64,000 bases of DNA from Zychaea mexicana. Lineage: Eukaryota; Mucoromycota; Mucoromycetes; Mucorales; Lichtheimiaceae. Position numbers and translations under genes: made by a program. Location of the stretch: positions 496,001-560,000 of the forward strand of contig NW_026516673.1 in NCBI RefSeq assembly GCF_025766255.1, in the 5' to 3' direction. Positions 11,748-25,300 of this stretch are shown here, piece after piece (positions within the stretch are counted from its first letter, which is position 1; every line of letters begins with the position of its first letter). Under the pieces are notes generated by a model. That model was not told where the DNA came from. It ran no database searches and saw nothing but the letters and a program-made list of their open reading frames with translations.

Positions 11748-14700
11748 AGCTGTAACTGATTTGGAGTGATTTATGCAAAAAGGTGATAGAGAGAGAAACC
11801 AGCGGTGGACTAAAATTAACGGAGCAATAGGTTTTGTTATTCTTTTTGCTTCGTTCGTGCAAACACTCTCCCCCGCTAGAACAGCAGCAGCGTAGTGACC
11901 CTCAGTGTAAATGACCATTGATCTTCAATCGGGTGAGCCAACAAGTATACACTATGGTTACGTTTGCGACAGCCAGTTGTCCCCGCTACATTCCGTTGGA
12001 TAGCCCTTGGAAGTCGAGGATTCTGCCTGGTCCATACTATGATTGACATTAACAAGACAAGAAGGATAGTCACTGAAAATCGACTTTGCAACACTTTCTT
12101 GATGAGTACAACGGCTTTTGGACTAGTTAGAGTATATGATCTTCATCGAACAAAGTCATTTTCTTGCTACCGGAAAAGGCATTGAATGATAGAAGATAAC
12201 TACAGCATCCGAGCAACTGCAGCACGGTTGACTAATACTGCTAAATATTGTTTTCCATATCATTACTTTACTTAATTGAAAGACACAGAAATGTTTATGG
12301 TAGTAACTTTCACATAAATTTTTACTATATGTAAAGGTAAGAAGGTTCATATATAGAGATGGAACCTCCTCTGCTACTTTCTACCAAGTGCCATGCCGAT
12401 ATCATCACATTAGTTTATGAATGGACTTGACAGAGTGATCCGTCAGATGTTGCTCAATGTGCTCGCTGCTGTTGACGACATGAAAAGCCCAGAGCACGCC
12501 CGCCTTCGTTCGCTCGCGTTTCATGGAATCGGCTGCTGACTGGTTCTGAGGCTGCATACTGTTTGTTCTTGCAACAGAGCGAAAAAATCCGCGTATTCGA
12601 CAATAAACATATTGACCCGGTACCCAGGAAGGTATTGCAGTACCAGTAAATTGCCCTGTACATGACGTTCTTCCAGAGTACATTCATTGTCAATCTGTGT
12701 ATACCACTAAGGAGCGATAACGAAAAAATGCAGTCTGTTATTGATGTTTGCAGGTGGATAAAGGTCACTGAATCACTCAAACAAGAAGCTACAGAAGACA
12801 CTTATCATCAGGTCGATAGCGATGTTTTGTCTTCGTTATGCCATCAATGGCAACAGCACCAATAACGCAAGTATCGCCTACCCCCATCTTTACATAGCTT
12901 AAATTTATCATATCATCAATCATAGCACATTATACATATGCTACATACAATTTCCTTTGTTCTCGACTTATTTCAATGACACAATCTTTAAGAAGTATTA
13001 TTATGAGGATGTTTAGTCCTTATAGAGCATCACTAGTTTGCTTCAGTTTGCGCCATTTCATAGCGAAACAGTTACGTAACAAGGAGTATGCTCTAATCCT
13101 TCTATGAGCGTCTTGATATCACTGTTTACTGTACTGTATTTATTCGGCCTTACTTTTTGCTACAAATGTCTTTTCGTGTCATAAAGAAACTGTTATGTAT
13201 TACTACCGCCATTGCTATGTAATTTTCATACCAGGTATTGTGAAGGCAAAACATCTTTGAGCCTAATAAAAGACTTAGTGCTGTATAGCTTACCGTCATA
13301 TGTACATTATGTAGCAACAACATGCACGCAGCAAGGCACGCGGGATAGACGAAAGGGACCCACTTTCTGATAGGCATATCTGAAATTAAAAAGTGGCACA
13401 AGGTACGGACGCGAGAACAGACTGTGATAAACCTACCTTTCTATGTTCAACACTATGCATCGACCTTCTACATATGACAGACTTGATGGAGCAGATGCGA
13501 GCGTTATGAAAGCGCAAAGTAGACAATTCATTAGTGAGCTTATTCAACATGATCGCTACCGCGATGCGTTGCGATATTCCACCAAAGCACTCAGCAATCT
13601 TTTGAAACTGGCCGCCCCTATGATGCAAGCTCGTGTTCGTGTTTGTTCTAAAACAGGAAGCCTCGCACAAGAAATCAAGGATTTGAAAATTCTGACGGAT
13701 TTAAAATAGAGGCTGCTAACTACTTGCATCTTGCAAACATGTAATCTGCATAAGGAAACCAGAAACAATGCTTTGGTAAAACACATGATGCGGACTTTGC
13801 CATGGCATCCACCTCAACCATTTCCATTTCCAAGGACAGCGAAGCTGGTACAAATATTTAATGTTCAGCGTACGTTCAACGCACACACTATATAAGTAGA
13901 ACAAGGAAGACACTACACAACAATGATGAGCATCTTAAAAAAAGCATATGCTATTACAATTTTTAAATAATTTTGTGATGGAGATGTATGCCTAGACGAA
14001 ACACTTGCGCATGCAATTACAGGAGTTTGCCAAATTATAGCTTTGGACTATTTTTACCTCGGCGTAGATGTATCTCCATTTGACAGCATTGTGATTTCAG
14101 TTAAATGATGACAGCGGTTTACAATACCAAAATACACAAAGTGGACGCCAATCATATTTAAATCGAGCGCCGAACTGTAATCACAATACTGCCAAATGGA
14201 AAATACATCCAGGTTAATCGGATGCAAAATCCTGTATTTGTATATATTTGTAAGCAGAGACAAACGCGAGTAGTAACTTGTTGTTTATGTTCATGGATGA
14301 TCAAGGTCGTACTGCATCATAAATCTAGTGGCACCAGAGAACATCAATTCCGCATTTCGGACATCTGTATGAAACATGCATTATTTTCAACAAGGGAAAT
14401 TAAACCTATAATACATATATACACTATGTAAAGATCCACCTATTGCTTATCATACGCACATATTCTCCTTCTCTGACTTGACCAAGATTGCAGATGTGTA
14501 TGATACACTCGAAGAGCAGCAGCGGGAATGCTATTATCATGCAACATGTGTACCATTTTGTGTTTATATCACTCATGGGTCTAGCGCATCAATATTCAGT
14601 CGACTTGAGTAGCATCATGCCATCTTCTTAACAGCTGTCAATTCTAATGCAGCTGTTAGCTATGATAACTTCTTCATTTTCCATTTCAGTTTGCTTGAGC

Positions 14701-16791
14701 AATCATCATCATCATCATCGTTTCTGTTACACACGCTCACACACTTATGGTAACGCAAGATTAGTACAAAATATCAAAACATCATAATCCGAATCGTGGG
14801 AACAGGAAGGCTAAGGTCAGTGAAGGCACATGACAAAGTGGAGATCCCCCTTCGCTTTCGATGTTGCAAAGTTTTTATGTATCGTGCATCAATACCATAT
14901 AACCACGCAACACATCATTTTTTTATCTATTTTTACGCTCAGACACTCTTTTCCTAGTATGACGCACGATAGCTCGAGAGAGAAGATCCGACGCATACGC
15001 TATCTTGAGCGGAGACAGAGAAGAAAAGGAGGTTGTTGAGGTTCTGACAATAAGGGAAGAGAATGCTAACGCCACCTTTGATTGTGTATACACTATGCTC
15101 CTCTGACATATTGTTTCCTCGTGTTTGTTTCACCAACATATACACAACAGTACGTTTACTGGCGTATTAGGTGCATAGCGTACAATTGTTCTTCGTTCTC
15201 TCCCCTCTTTTTATCTACCCCCTTGCTCTATATAAAAATTAAGCTTTTTTTCTTCTTCGGCTTGATCGGTAGGACAAGGACAGTTATATTTAGACGGTAC
15301 GACCTCAATCTTAACTTTCCATGTGTATCACTTCATGCTTAAGAGGGAAAAAATGTGAAGATCTGGGATAAGCGCTTGCTGATCACTTTTGGTTTTATGC
15401 ACATATCCAAACCATAGTAAGCGGTGGTAGTTGTTGTGGTGATAGTGACAGAGCAAGTGGGCTAAAAATCGGTCAGACAGTCAGGTCGCTGAGTACAATC
15501 TTTGCTGCACGGGTCATCTTATTGTGGTAAACAATTGTTTCAATTGCTGCTGCTGCTGCTGTTGCTGCTGGCTATTCAAAGATAATGCAAACAAGGCGGC
15601 CTGCTAGCAACTCGAAAGAAACAGGTCGGCTGCAGCTGTTATTTCCTGCACTAGATACTTTGGTAAATTCGAAGACGAGTTCTCCCAATCTCTCCACCTT
15701 GCATCCACTGGCTTGACGATCCCTTATATTGTTTATGACGATGCTTGTCAATGCGAAGCTGCTCAAAATAAAAATTAGTCTATCTGATTATTAAGCGACT
15801 GGAATACACATACTTGAGTGCTTTTTTTTTGTTGCTGCACAAACACGTTTCTTACAACTATAAAGTCGTAAATGCGGATCTTTTTTTTAAAAGAAAAAAA
15901 GATATTTTTAAAACAGTGTGGAGAGTTCATGAATTCCACTAGTTCTTTTTATTCAACTATCAAACGGAGAAGCAGAGTAATAGCCCCTATAACGCTGCGC
16001 TAGTCTCTGGTGGGGCCTTATTACTCTGTGTACGTGTGCGTTTTTAGATGCCATTATCTTTATATATAGCAAACGGAAGATCGTTGAAGTATAACACGGA
16101 TGATGCGCGGGCCTCATGGTCCGCCGCATCTTCTAAACGAGGATGCCTTCTTTAAGAAGTTTTTTGACTATCATCCGATTCGATCACCGCCGAACAAAAA
16201 GCGCACATATTAAATATTTGTCAGTTAGCTGGACAAAACAAGATAGTAGGTCTTGGGACACTGCCATGCCAAGTTGGTTGACACGACGTAAAGGAGCTTG
16301 CCTGGCTGTACAAGAATAACACGATAGAGAGGTAACACGGTAGAGAGACCAAGGGGGCTACTAATACTGAAACTTTAGTCTTTTATATAGTGCGTTGCTA
16401 TTTCGAAAGGGACCGAGAAAGGGTCAATTGGTAGAAAAGTTTCTGCTTTTTCACCTCAATTCTATTTTAAAACCGTAACGTCACACGCACTTTCAAAAGA
16501 CATATGCATTCCGGCTCCTCTTTTTTCTTTTTTCTTTTCATTTCTTTTCTTCTCTTCAACCTTGCTTTCTTTTTTTCCCCTTCCTCTTACGTCGAACACG
16601 TAATAACTAGCGGCTTGGTTCTGCTGTTCTGATTTGAAACGGTACAAGTGTGTAGTAGGTCTGTACGTATCGCCCTCGTATATACTCTGCGACCCCGTCA
16701 ATTCCCTGCGCAACAAAACAATCATTCTGTCGTTCTCTTGTTTTGTTTTGGTCGGCAGCTCACTAACAAGAGACCCGCACGATAGTAGAAT
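11748..16791. other. Gene-poor 5 kb block with possible gene relics
   Basis: No intact gene recognised. Two stretches look protein-like but cannot be built into genes. The + frame at 13443-13709 (88 codons, including ALRYSTKALSNLLKLAAP) faintly resembles the TPR-like start of F-box proteins of this fungal group. The minus frame at about 12405-12683 includes KAGVLWAFHVVNSSEHIEQHL and is of unknown kinship. Simple repeats include a (CAT)n run near 14705-14723. The last few hundred bases presumably carry the promoter of the ADP-ribosylglycohydrolase-like gene. Confidence 0.45.
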
Positions 16792-18498
16792 ATGAGAGTT
16801 CCCTCTGGTTGCTCCAAGCTAAAGCGCCCTGAGATTATCGAGCGTGTAAAGGGCCTGATTTTTGGTAGGAAAACGGCACATGGCAACATTATGCATGAGT
16901 GCGTGTGTGTGTGTGTGTATATGTATCAATGGCTGTCATTAATTGCGTTTATATGTGCGTGTTATGGATTCAAAAGGCGCCGTATTGGGCGATAGTCTCG
17001 GTATAGCCACGCAAGGCATGACTCGGGATGAAATCAGACAAGCCTACGGCAAAGGCCCCATCAAGTTTGGGCTGTCCAATGATGAAGACACTGATGGCCA
17101 AGTGCCGTTTCGACGCGATGGCTATCGTCGTTTATACGATGACAAGTAAGGAAAACTCCCTTCCCTCTATTACCTGCTAATTTCTCCGCATTCTGTGCTA
17201 TTGGCAAACATGCACACCATGTTAATAAACAACAACGATCCCTATCAACAGTGACTACAGTGGCGACATGGACCAACTGCTCTTGGTGATCCAGACTCTG
17301 GTCGAGAATGAAGGACAATTCAACCTCAAAGCGTTTGCTAAGAAACTTGCGATCCATTTAGAGAAAGATGTGCGGCAGCGGACATCGGATCAGGTAAATA
17401 TACCGGAGAACGGTCCCGAAAAAGTTTGATGCTACCCAATTGGACAAAAAGAGGGTCAAGGAGCAAAGAAGGAGCGAGAGTGAAAGAGACCTGAAGGAGA
17501 TTAGCCTAGACATATCGTGAAAATATACTCATGCCACACTCTTTTACAGAGACGCGACGGATACAATGGAGCTTTGGTTCGATCGGCAGTGTTGGGAGTG
17601 CCTAAATTCTGGGATGGTACAACTGTGATTGAGAATGCAGCAGAAAGTTGCCGTGCCTGTGTCGATCGGCCTGATCCCCGGTGCATGATCACTTGCGTGA
17701 TTCTATCAACGTTGGTGGCTCGGTACGTTCTACGTGGCTTTTCGGAGGGACGTTGGAGGGGTTCCGAAGAGAAGGGGAAGCTGGCGGAATAGCTGAGAGA
17801 GAGAGAAAGAGAGAGCAAAGAGTTAGCGCGCGGCACGCGAGGGAGTCAGGGTAAGTAGCTTATATAAATCATTTGTTAGGATACTCCGCGCACAAGATCT
17901 TGAGATCAAGCAAAAAGCTATGAACGATGACACTCCGCTCCCATCACCGAGTCTTCATCCACCGCCTGCACACGTTGCTGCTGGCGGCCTTGCCCAGCCA
18001 GCAACGGACCATTATATTGACACCCTCACCACGGATGAGCACATCATGTCGCTCGTCCATGCTGTTATCGACATCAACAAGCACCTCCTGATCGAGCCAA
18101 CACAAGATCGTCTGTTTCGACTGTTTGAAGCCGACCAGGAGCGCGCACACACTTACTACACGCAGTTACTAGACTATTGTTATCACGCACCTGCCAATAT
18201 CGAAGCGCTGAATCTCGATCAGCTCGACGATATGACGTTCAAGTGTCTCGGTACAAGCATCTATGCCTTCACTCGCCAGATCCCAACTGAGAGCGAAGCC
18301 GAAACAGCGTCTGCGTTCAAGAAGATTTTGATGGATGTTGTGATGCAGGGTGGCGACGCAGGTACTAATGCAGCAGTTGCTGGCGCTTTGCTCGGTGTGC
18401 GTATCGGATATGATCAATTGCCAAGTGATTGGGTTATTGGTTTGAAGCGTTGGGAATGGCTCGAAGACCGTGTTGAAGAGTTTTGCCACCTTCTTTGA
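16792..18498 (+). CDS. ADP-ribosylglycohydrolase (DraG/ARH) family protein, likely altered active site
   Basis: Five exons (16792-16864, 16977-17145, 17252-17393, 17550-17722, 17880-18498) give 391 residues. ARH/DraG enzymes remove ADP-ribose using two Mg ions held by paired aspartates. The fold is recognisable: GAVLGDSLGIATQGM at residues 25-39, NGALVRSAVLGVPKFWD at the start of exon 4, DPRCMITCVILSTLVA near 170-185, and AGTNAAVAGALLGVRIGY near 346-363. Both metal motifs deviate: the usual W-T-D-D-T-D block reads DYSGDMDQ (82-89) and the usual GGDxDT reads GGDAGT (343-348), so one aspartate is lost from each pair. It may be a pseudoenzyme or a non-hydrolase binder. The long Pro-containing insert just after residue 200 is probably a loop. 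Confidence 0.85.
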
Positions 18499-20541
18499 AT
18501 AAGCCGTCATCAATTTCTTCAAACGCACTCGCACTTTTTCTTCCTTACTCGCCCACATAGTCTCTAATATCTCTCTCTCTCCTTCTCTCTCTCTCTTTTC
18601 TGTTTTCTTATATATACATATACTACCTTTTATGCCTATCACGCACACAGCAACTTCAACAATAACAAAACAACAACACACAAAATGCACATTTACAACA
18701 TATACACTCACACACACTATACGGTTTTCCCTTCTTCTGCTCGCACCTTTTACATACACCCAATTTTTTTATCTCTTTTTTTTTTCAGACTGACTCGAAG
18801 TACATATTTGCTAATGATTTTTACTCTTACTGTATTATGCCTTTTCTTCCCTACACACCTTACATTACTCCTCCCTATCCGATCCCCCCTTCCTCTCGTT
18901 TTCTTTTCTTTATATTTGTTTGGTAATTTGGTTTATTTAGTCGACAGCATCCGTGTTCAAAGCGGTTTAAAATTATTGAATTTACGTTATAATAACATAA
19001 TGTGCGTCACAGACAAGATAACAACGCAATTTGTTACATACTATGGTCAGGACATTGTTGTCGTCGTGCATTCATAAATATGCACTGTGCAGGAAACTTA
19101 GTTCGCCTGATTCTTTTTTTCTGCAACATATTAAGTTACGTACTATCTAATGTATATATGTTGTACTACGGCATAATTATAATATCGTTGAACAAAGATA
19201 TTAAGCCAGAATAACCAGACTGTCTATGTGGGGATTTCGTTAAGCCTCAGTGCAAACATTCATTTAAAGTGAATACGTGTTTGGTGCGGATAGGTCTCTT
19301 CAGAGTATAATTCATATAAAGTGCTGTATACATAGTATGCGCATGCACGCGTGTTTTAATGCCTTGTTGAGCTTGTTTTTCTATATGGCCATACAGAGCA
19401 ACTGTATGACGATCACATTTTACTTGCGGAATCTCGGACAAAGATACATACCCTCTACAAAAGATAGTGCTATAGGCACATGATGCATATCTGTTTATGC
19501 ACGATATTGGAGACTTACCGTCGTCCTTAATAGTATACTGGTATCATATATACCCAATTTCTATTGACTATTGAGGCTTTGATACCTTTTTCCCGTTATG
19601 TGATATGGTAAGACGTAATTAGTTGCATGTAATAAAAGGTCAGCAGTTTTTTTTTCTGATCAAGATCCAACATACATACAGTACATATGCACCATTCAGA
19701 AAACTCTTGCAAGTGATAGCTACGAGTTCTTGTTGTTTCGAGTGAACGAAAACTGGAACAAATGGGCCACGTCAAGACAAGCGATGGAAAGTTATCATGC
19801 CCATTTATGCCAATCACTCCTATTTCTCTATTTATATAATGCTAAGAAATTCATAGCCACATTCTGCATTGTCACTATGTGGCAGAATAGACAGCTACAT
19901 TCTTGGCTATCTTTGAACAGAAACCAAATACATACATGATAGCTAGACCGTTATGTGGGAGTGACATAGAATCAGGAACAATGGACATATGATATATAAT
20001 CTTGCTTCCTCGCGCATAAATTATTATTGAATGTGCATCATTATGGGCCGGAGCCATCTAAACTTTATAAAAGATCATGAGCTAAAGGTTACGATAATCT
20101 GTACAAATTTAAAGTATAACTACATCTTACACCAAAGCAACAACAATGAGTGTTAGTAGCTTATACAAACATCTGGTGTTGCTTAATGTATGCGCACGCG
20201 AAACAATGTCATGTAGAGAATCAACGGCTCAAACTCATTTCACGACCAATGATGGTAACTAATCCATACCTTATAGTACAGTTTCTTAAATGACAGTAGC
20301 AAGGAACAGATTTTGTAAGCAAGAATAACTACATTAGCAATACATTTCAATTACATGTTTTTTAGAACGTAGGTATTTATATTAATAGAAGACGGTAAAA
20401 GGGGATCAATATACATTAGGTGGAGATGAGGAGTAGAGGGAGGAGACAGCTGTGTACAAAACGGATTAGACATTGAGATAAATATATATACTCGATTAAA
20501 CCAAGAAAAAACTGAATAAAAAGGATAGTAGAACAAAGTTC
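18499..20541. other. Convergent 3' intergenic region
   Basis: This lies between the 3' ends of the ADP-ribosylglycohydrolase-like gene and the permease. It is pyrimidine-rich (CT runs near 18570-18598), then AT-rich. Only short unsupported open frames are present. Confidence 0.5.
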
Positions 20542-22392
20542 TTAAGGAGTGAAGCGGAAGCTGGGATGCTTGTGGCCAAGGTCCTCAATCTGTTCTTGAG
20601 TAAGACCATCGATTATATGGTCACGGTTGCCTTTTTCTCTTTGCACATTCTCCCAATTCATGTAGAAAGTACCAAGTCCGGCACCGACAAAGACGAGAAT
20701 GGCACAAACTAAGTTAATGATATTTCCAGCAAGGTAGTCCGGAGCCTGCTCCGGAAGATACGTCCAAGTGGAGATCAAAGCACCAATGGAACCAGCACTG
20801 ATGGAGAAGGCACTAGCAATCGCACGAGTCATTGGACCAGCAGTGTTATCGACGAGCCAGCCGACGAACATGGGACTGCCAGTAAAAGCACCGGCCGTGG
20901 CAAAGAAAATAGCCATGTAGCGTGGTCCCATATGGTCAGGCAAAGCGATGAGAACAGCAAAACCAATCGTCATAAAAGGTGCTGCCATACCGTACAAAAA
21001 GATACCTCGCGTCTTGAAGCGATCAGACAAGATAGAGGAACTGATGCAGATTATACAGCCAAGAGCATAGGGAGGTACAGTCAACAATTGAGTTTCGACA
21101 GTGCCCCAACCCATTTCGGAGAGAAGCGAAGGCTGAAATGATATCGACCATGGTTAGTTTTTACTCTGTAAAAGCAAGGAGAGTTTGATGATGGAAAGGT
21201 ACTATCATTTCATGTTAAACAACATACCATGAAGACGGCAATCGAGTTCATGCACAAGAGCGAGGAGAAAAGACCGAGTGAAAGGAATATGGTGTTCCAG
21301 TTCAAGATGCCGTTCTTAAAGTGAGCCATCTTGAGATCTTCATGTTTTCTGGTCATAGACTCGAGCTGAATTCGGAGCTGGCCAATTCTACGCTCTTCCT
21401 CAGTCAGGAACGAGGCAGTTTCGGGATTTTTGGCGAGCATAAAGTATGCAATTACTGCAGCAATCATTGTGAGAATGCCCTCAAAGAAGAAAATATTACG
21501 CCATGTGTGCATAATACCCCATGGTGGAATATAGGAGAAACCAATAGCGAGCAGACCACCGAAAGCACCAGCCAAACTGGCGCATGAGGCGTAGATACCA
21601 ACACGGGTAATCAGTTCGTGACGACGGTAACTATGTAGAGTAAAGAGCATTAAATGTTGAGCCCACTATGCTTATTCGATCTGGTATAGACATCGATGTA
21701 CGTACAAAGTACCGAGGGTATACGAAATACCAGGCATGATGGCAGCTTCAGCAATACCAAGGAAGAAACGACCGGCAAAGAGACCACCAAAATTATAGCA
21801 GAAGCCAATGCACATGGTCACCAGGCCGAAAGCGAAGGAAATAGCAGGAAGGGCAATCTTTGGACCCAGCTTTTTGACAAGAATATTGCCAGGACTAATG
21901 TAAAATTTTCATTGAAATAGTTAATAAACAGTAAAAGATCAAAAGGAGATTTGACTTAGCATCAGAAAAACTGACAATTCATTATGCTGCTTACACTTCA
22001 AAAAGAATGTATGTGATAAAGAAGGCAGTCAAACATATACTCATTCGATTATCTCGCTCCAAATCAAGATCTTCTTGCATGCCAAGAATTTTAGCATTTC
22101 CAATGTTTGTTCTAGAATTTTGATTTTTTCAGTTATGGAAATGTATTGAGTTAGAGCACAAGTTCCATTCTTTTGTTCTATATGTTAGAATGCGTGTTTA
22201 CCTGTCAATGAACGCGAAGAGATACAAAAGTGTGACTGATGTAAGGATTCGTTTATCGCATTTTCGTCGAATGCTTGCCTCAATCTTGGGATCAATTTCA
22301 TCCAAGGAAGTGGGCAATTCACGAAGGGAGTCTTCAATTGAACTTGACGATGTCTCATCACCTTTGTGTTCAACGATGACCTTCTCCGTCAT
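20542..22392 (-). CDS. MFS permease, ACS (Dal5/allantoate-type) anion:cation symporter family
   Basis: Five exons (22392-22202, 22111-21995, 21894-21706, 21630-21228, 21132-20542) give 496 residues, the usual length for a 12-helix major facilitator. An acidic cytosolic N-terminus of about 45 residues precedes helix 1. The ACS hallmark DRTNIGNA follows helix 1, and GRFFLGIAEAAIMPG and YTLGTLFYRRHELITRVG mark the helix 4-5 region. FFFEGILTMIAAV and the long central loop with EEERRIGQLR also fit. This family takes up organic anions such as allantoate, nicotinate, pantothenate and aromatic-acid-like substrates in fungi. The substrate is not readable. Its place 4.4 kb from an aromatic catabolic cluster makes an aromatic acid a reasonable guess, but no more. 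Confidence 0.9.
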
Positions 22393-25300
22393 GATATTAT
22401 TTAGTTTATATCAAAACGGAAGTGGGGTAAGAAGGAGGAGGGAAATATGTGGAGAACTGAATCAAAACCCCTCTTTGTCCGTTCCTCCCGTTCTGATATT
22501 TATATTTTCGGTTGAAAATAGACGGTGCAGCCAATTGGATGCCTATCCGCCGTGAAAATCAACCCAACAACAAGAGTCTTGTCGACAAAAAAACTGTGGT
22601 CGGTTGATAGACGAACTCAGCTACGCCTCCTAGTACTCTATACTAGGCAATTGTTCGCTGGTTTACCCCACATTCCCCGCCCGGGTAACCTACTGGGTAC
22701 CTCCAGGCGGTAGTACATGTGTCGGATGTACGATTGTCGCTGCTCTAAAGAAACGCTAAAGGAAAAGGTGTGGGCCAGATGTTAAAGACATGGATAAAAG
22801 AACAAGGCGTATTTGTCGCTATTCAGCAAGACTAGACACGCAACAGAATACACGGAAGTAGGATCCCTTCTATTTCTTACTTTCATTGGCTGATGGTGTA
22901 GCACTTATCTGTTGATTGAGCTGTGATTAAATATATCGTTATTTCCAGGTAACACTTTGGGTAACAGGGCAGTAAAGGAGATCAAAAGAAAGCAATCACG
23001 CTTATCTGCTATCTAGAAAATATCACTTAGTGATAGAAAGACTGCCAACACCTTGGTCTTCATTGCTTCTAACCTTTTAGTTATATTATCAATGACAGCT
23101 ATCCGTACTTGATCATTGTATATAATGATCAAGAACCATTTGCCACCAAGTTGTGCTGATGGACCAATAAACTGTTGAGCAAAGATCTTACTATTGTTTG
23201 CGCGCGCTGAACGCAAACTGCGTGAGATTCGCCAAACAAAGTAAGACTGCCCTACCCCACGAAAGATTCAAAGTCCCCATATTTCGGTTAATCATTCAAT
23301 TCAAATCTGACTACCCGCACCCAAAAAATATATCAAAAATGCGGCCCGAGAAACGACCTTATTGGCCAAAAGTTTTCCGAAGGCCGAAAAATGAATTTGA
23401 CACGGCTAGGCTGCATCAAGTCAATCTGTAATCACAAGTGGAACGTGTTCCGTTACAGCCCTTCACCTAGGAAATTCCCACCCTATTTGCAGACGGCTCG
23501 TCTGCAAGCAAGGGGTAGAAGGAATTTGTTTAGGTGTTTTTAAACACCGTTACAAAGGCTGTAGGGAAAAATTTAATGGTATCGTTATGCCACCAAAGGC
23601 ACACTACCGTGTGGCAAGATCTATGCTATAGAATGTTCATGGTACATTAGTTTCATAGCAATACATATTCAAATTACATATCGTTTGAGTCACATTTCAT
23701 TAATCTTTTTTGCTCGTTTCAAGTTGATCGAGATCTGCCATGACTTGTAACAGTCATATTACCTAATATGATAAACGAAAGCATTCATATTGAAAGTATT
23801 GAAATAATGTGCCGCTTACCTAGAGAATTAAAGGACTTGCTTCAGTATCGACTTGTTAAATACTACTCATATATAAGCTCTTGCTCTTGAATTATAAAGA
23901 AATCTATGAGAATATTATAAAAAATTTTGCTGTAGTAGGTTCAGTTGGTTGACGGTGCACTGCTATGCGCAAAGCATTATCTATGAAAAATCTTACGCAA
24001 AATATTCATATTCAATCACGTATACTGATGCATCCAACGAAGTATTTTAACTCATATAGACACAGAAAAAGTATGTCGTAGTGGCTCCTTCGAGGCAGTA
24101 CTTACTATTGATCATTTTGAAGAAAAGGTCGCACAAATGACACAAGAAGATTGTTCGATCACCGACGTTGAGAGGGTGGATAGATGTGTATTCAACATAG
24201 TGGTAACTTCGCCTAGTATATTGAGACATCGAAAGCAACCGGCTACTTCTAAAATAGAGTGCTTGATTCATGTACTTTGGTAAAAATTGATGATTACTAG
24301 CGTATTTGTTTAGAAGCACTTTGATTTTACCTTGATCAGTTCGCTAAACGCTTGATTAATACTTGATGACCTTTCTTTTGCAAAGATAACATAAGCTAAA
24401 ATATTTTAGATACTGCAGAGTATTCGGGTAGGTAACCACTTTCCATTATCAGGAGGACAAATGATTTACTGTATAGTGGACCGTTAGATACCCTTATACA
24501 TTATCAGTAATACCTTCTTTTGCTATCATGTTTGGTAGATATAGATGCTGTATGTAAATCGCAGCAATGAGAATTGTTCTGTTTCCAGGGCGATCCTGTC
24601 GTTATTATCTGACTATGTACAATGAACTTAGCAAGACTATTACAAGTGAAGCGTTATACGAGTAACTTATAAGACCGACTTACATGAGTGAGAAAAAAAC
24701 CAGAAGATAAATATCACTTTCATGTTTTATTTGTATTTACCTTAATTGCAGTTAAACTTTCCTTCATATAAAAGGACAACAATAGTATTAAAATGCAAAT
24801 GAGTCCCGGTTATGCGATGCATTCTTTCCAAATACGTGTTAAACCAAATGTATTGCCAGCTGGAATGGCAGCTTATCGCAGTATGAGATCTGTTATTGAT
24901 GTAATTTATATGTTAGTACATCAATGGCTTGAAAAAGTTACTAGATATGCCTGCTTTGTGGTTTTTTAGATTAACCATTGCACTTACTGGGAGGCAAATA
25001 TAGCACAGACGCTTTTCAGAGCCGAGCTGCTTCGAGTAAAAAGCTATTAGTAATGGTGAAAAAGCATTCAAATAGCAATTGAAAGGCAAACAAATCACTC
25101 CTTGTCTATCGGCAGTAGCGATAGCTCACATACTTGTTATGAAACAAAGCAGCATAGCACTGCCTCGACTTTTTTTTTCTTATGGCCAGGGGGGCTAAGT
25201 CTGCTAGCAGGGCTTGGTAATAGGTGGATCGCACGAGTTGTAGATTGGGTCTGTATTGAAATCACAAACTGGAAAAAGTAATGTATCGGAGAAACAGTCA

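Noticed and set aside
12405..12801. Minus-strand frames with a faint look of a JmjC or similar regulatory protein
   Set aside because: No conserved motif could be confirmed, the frames are interrupted, and no gene model could be built.
14705..14723. (CAT)n run considered as a CRISPR-like or tandem-repeat array
   Set aside because: A plain trinucleotide microsatellite with no spacers.
16903..16920. GT tract within a short + frame starting at 16792
   Set aside because: It is in intron 1 of the ADP-ribosylglycohydrolase-like gene; the frame running through it is not coding beyond 16864.
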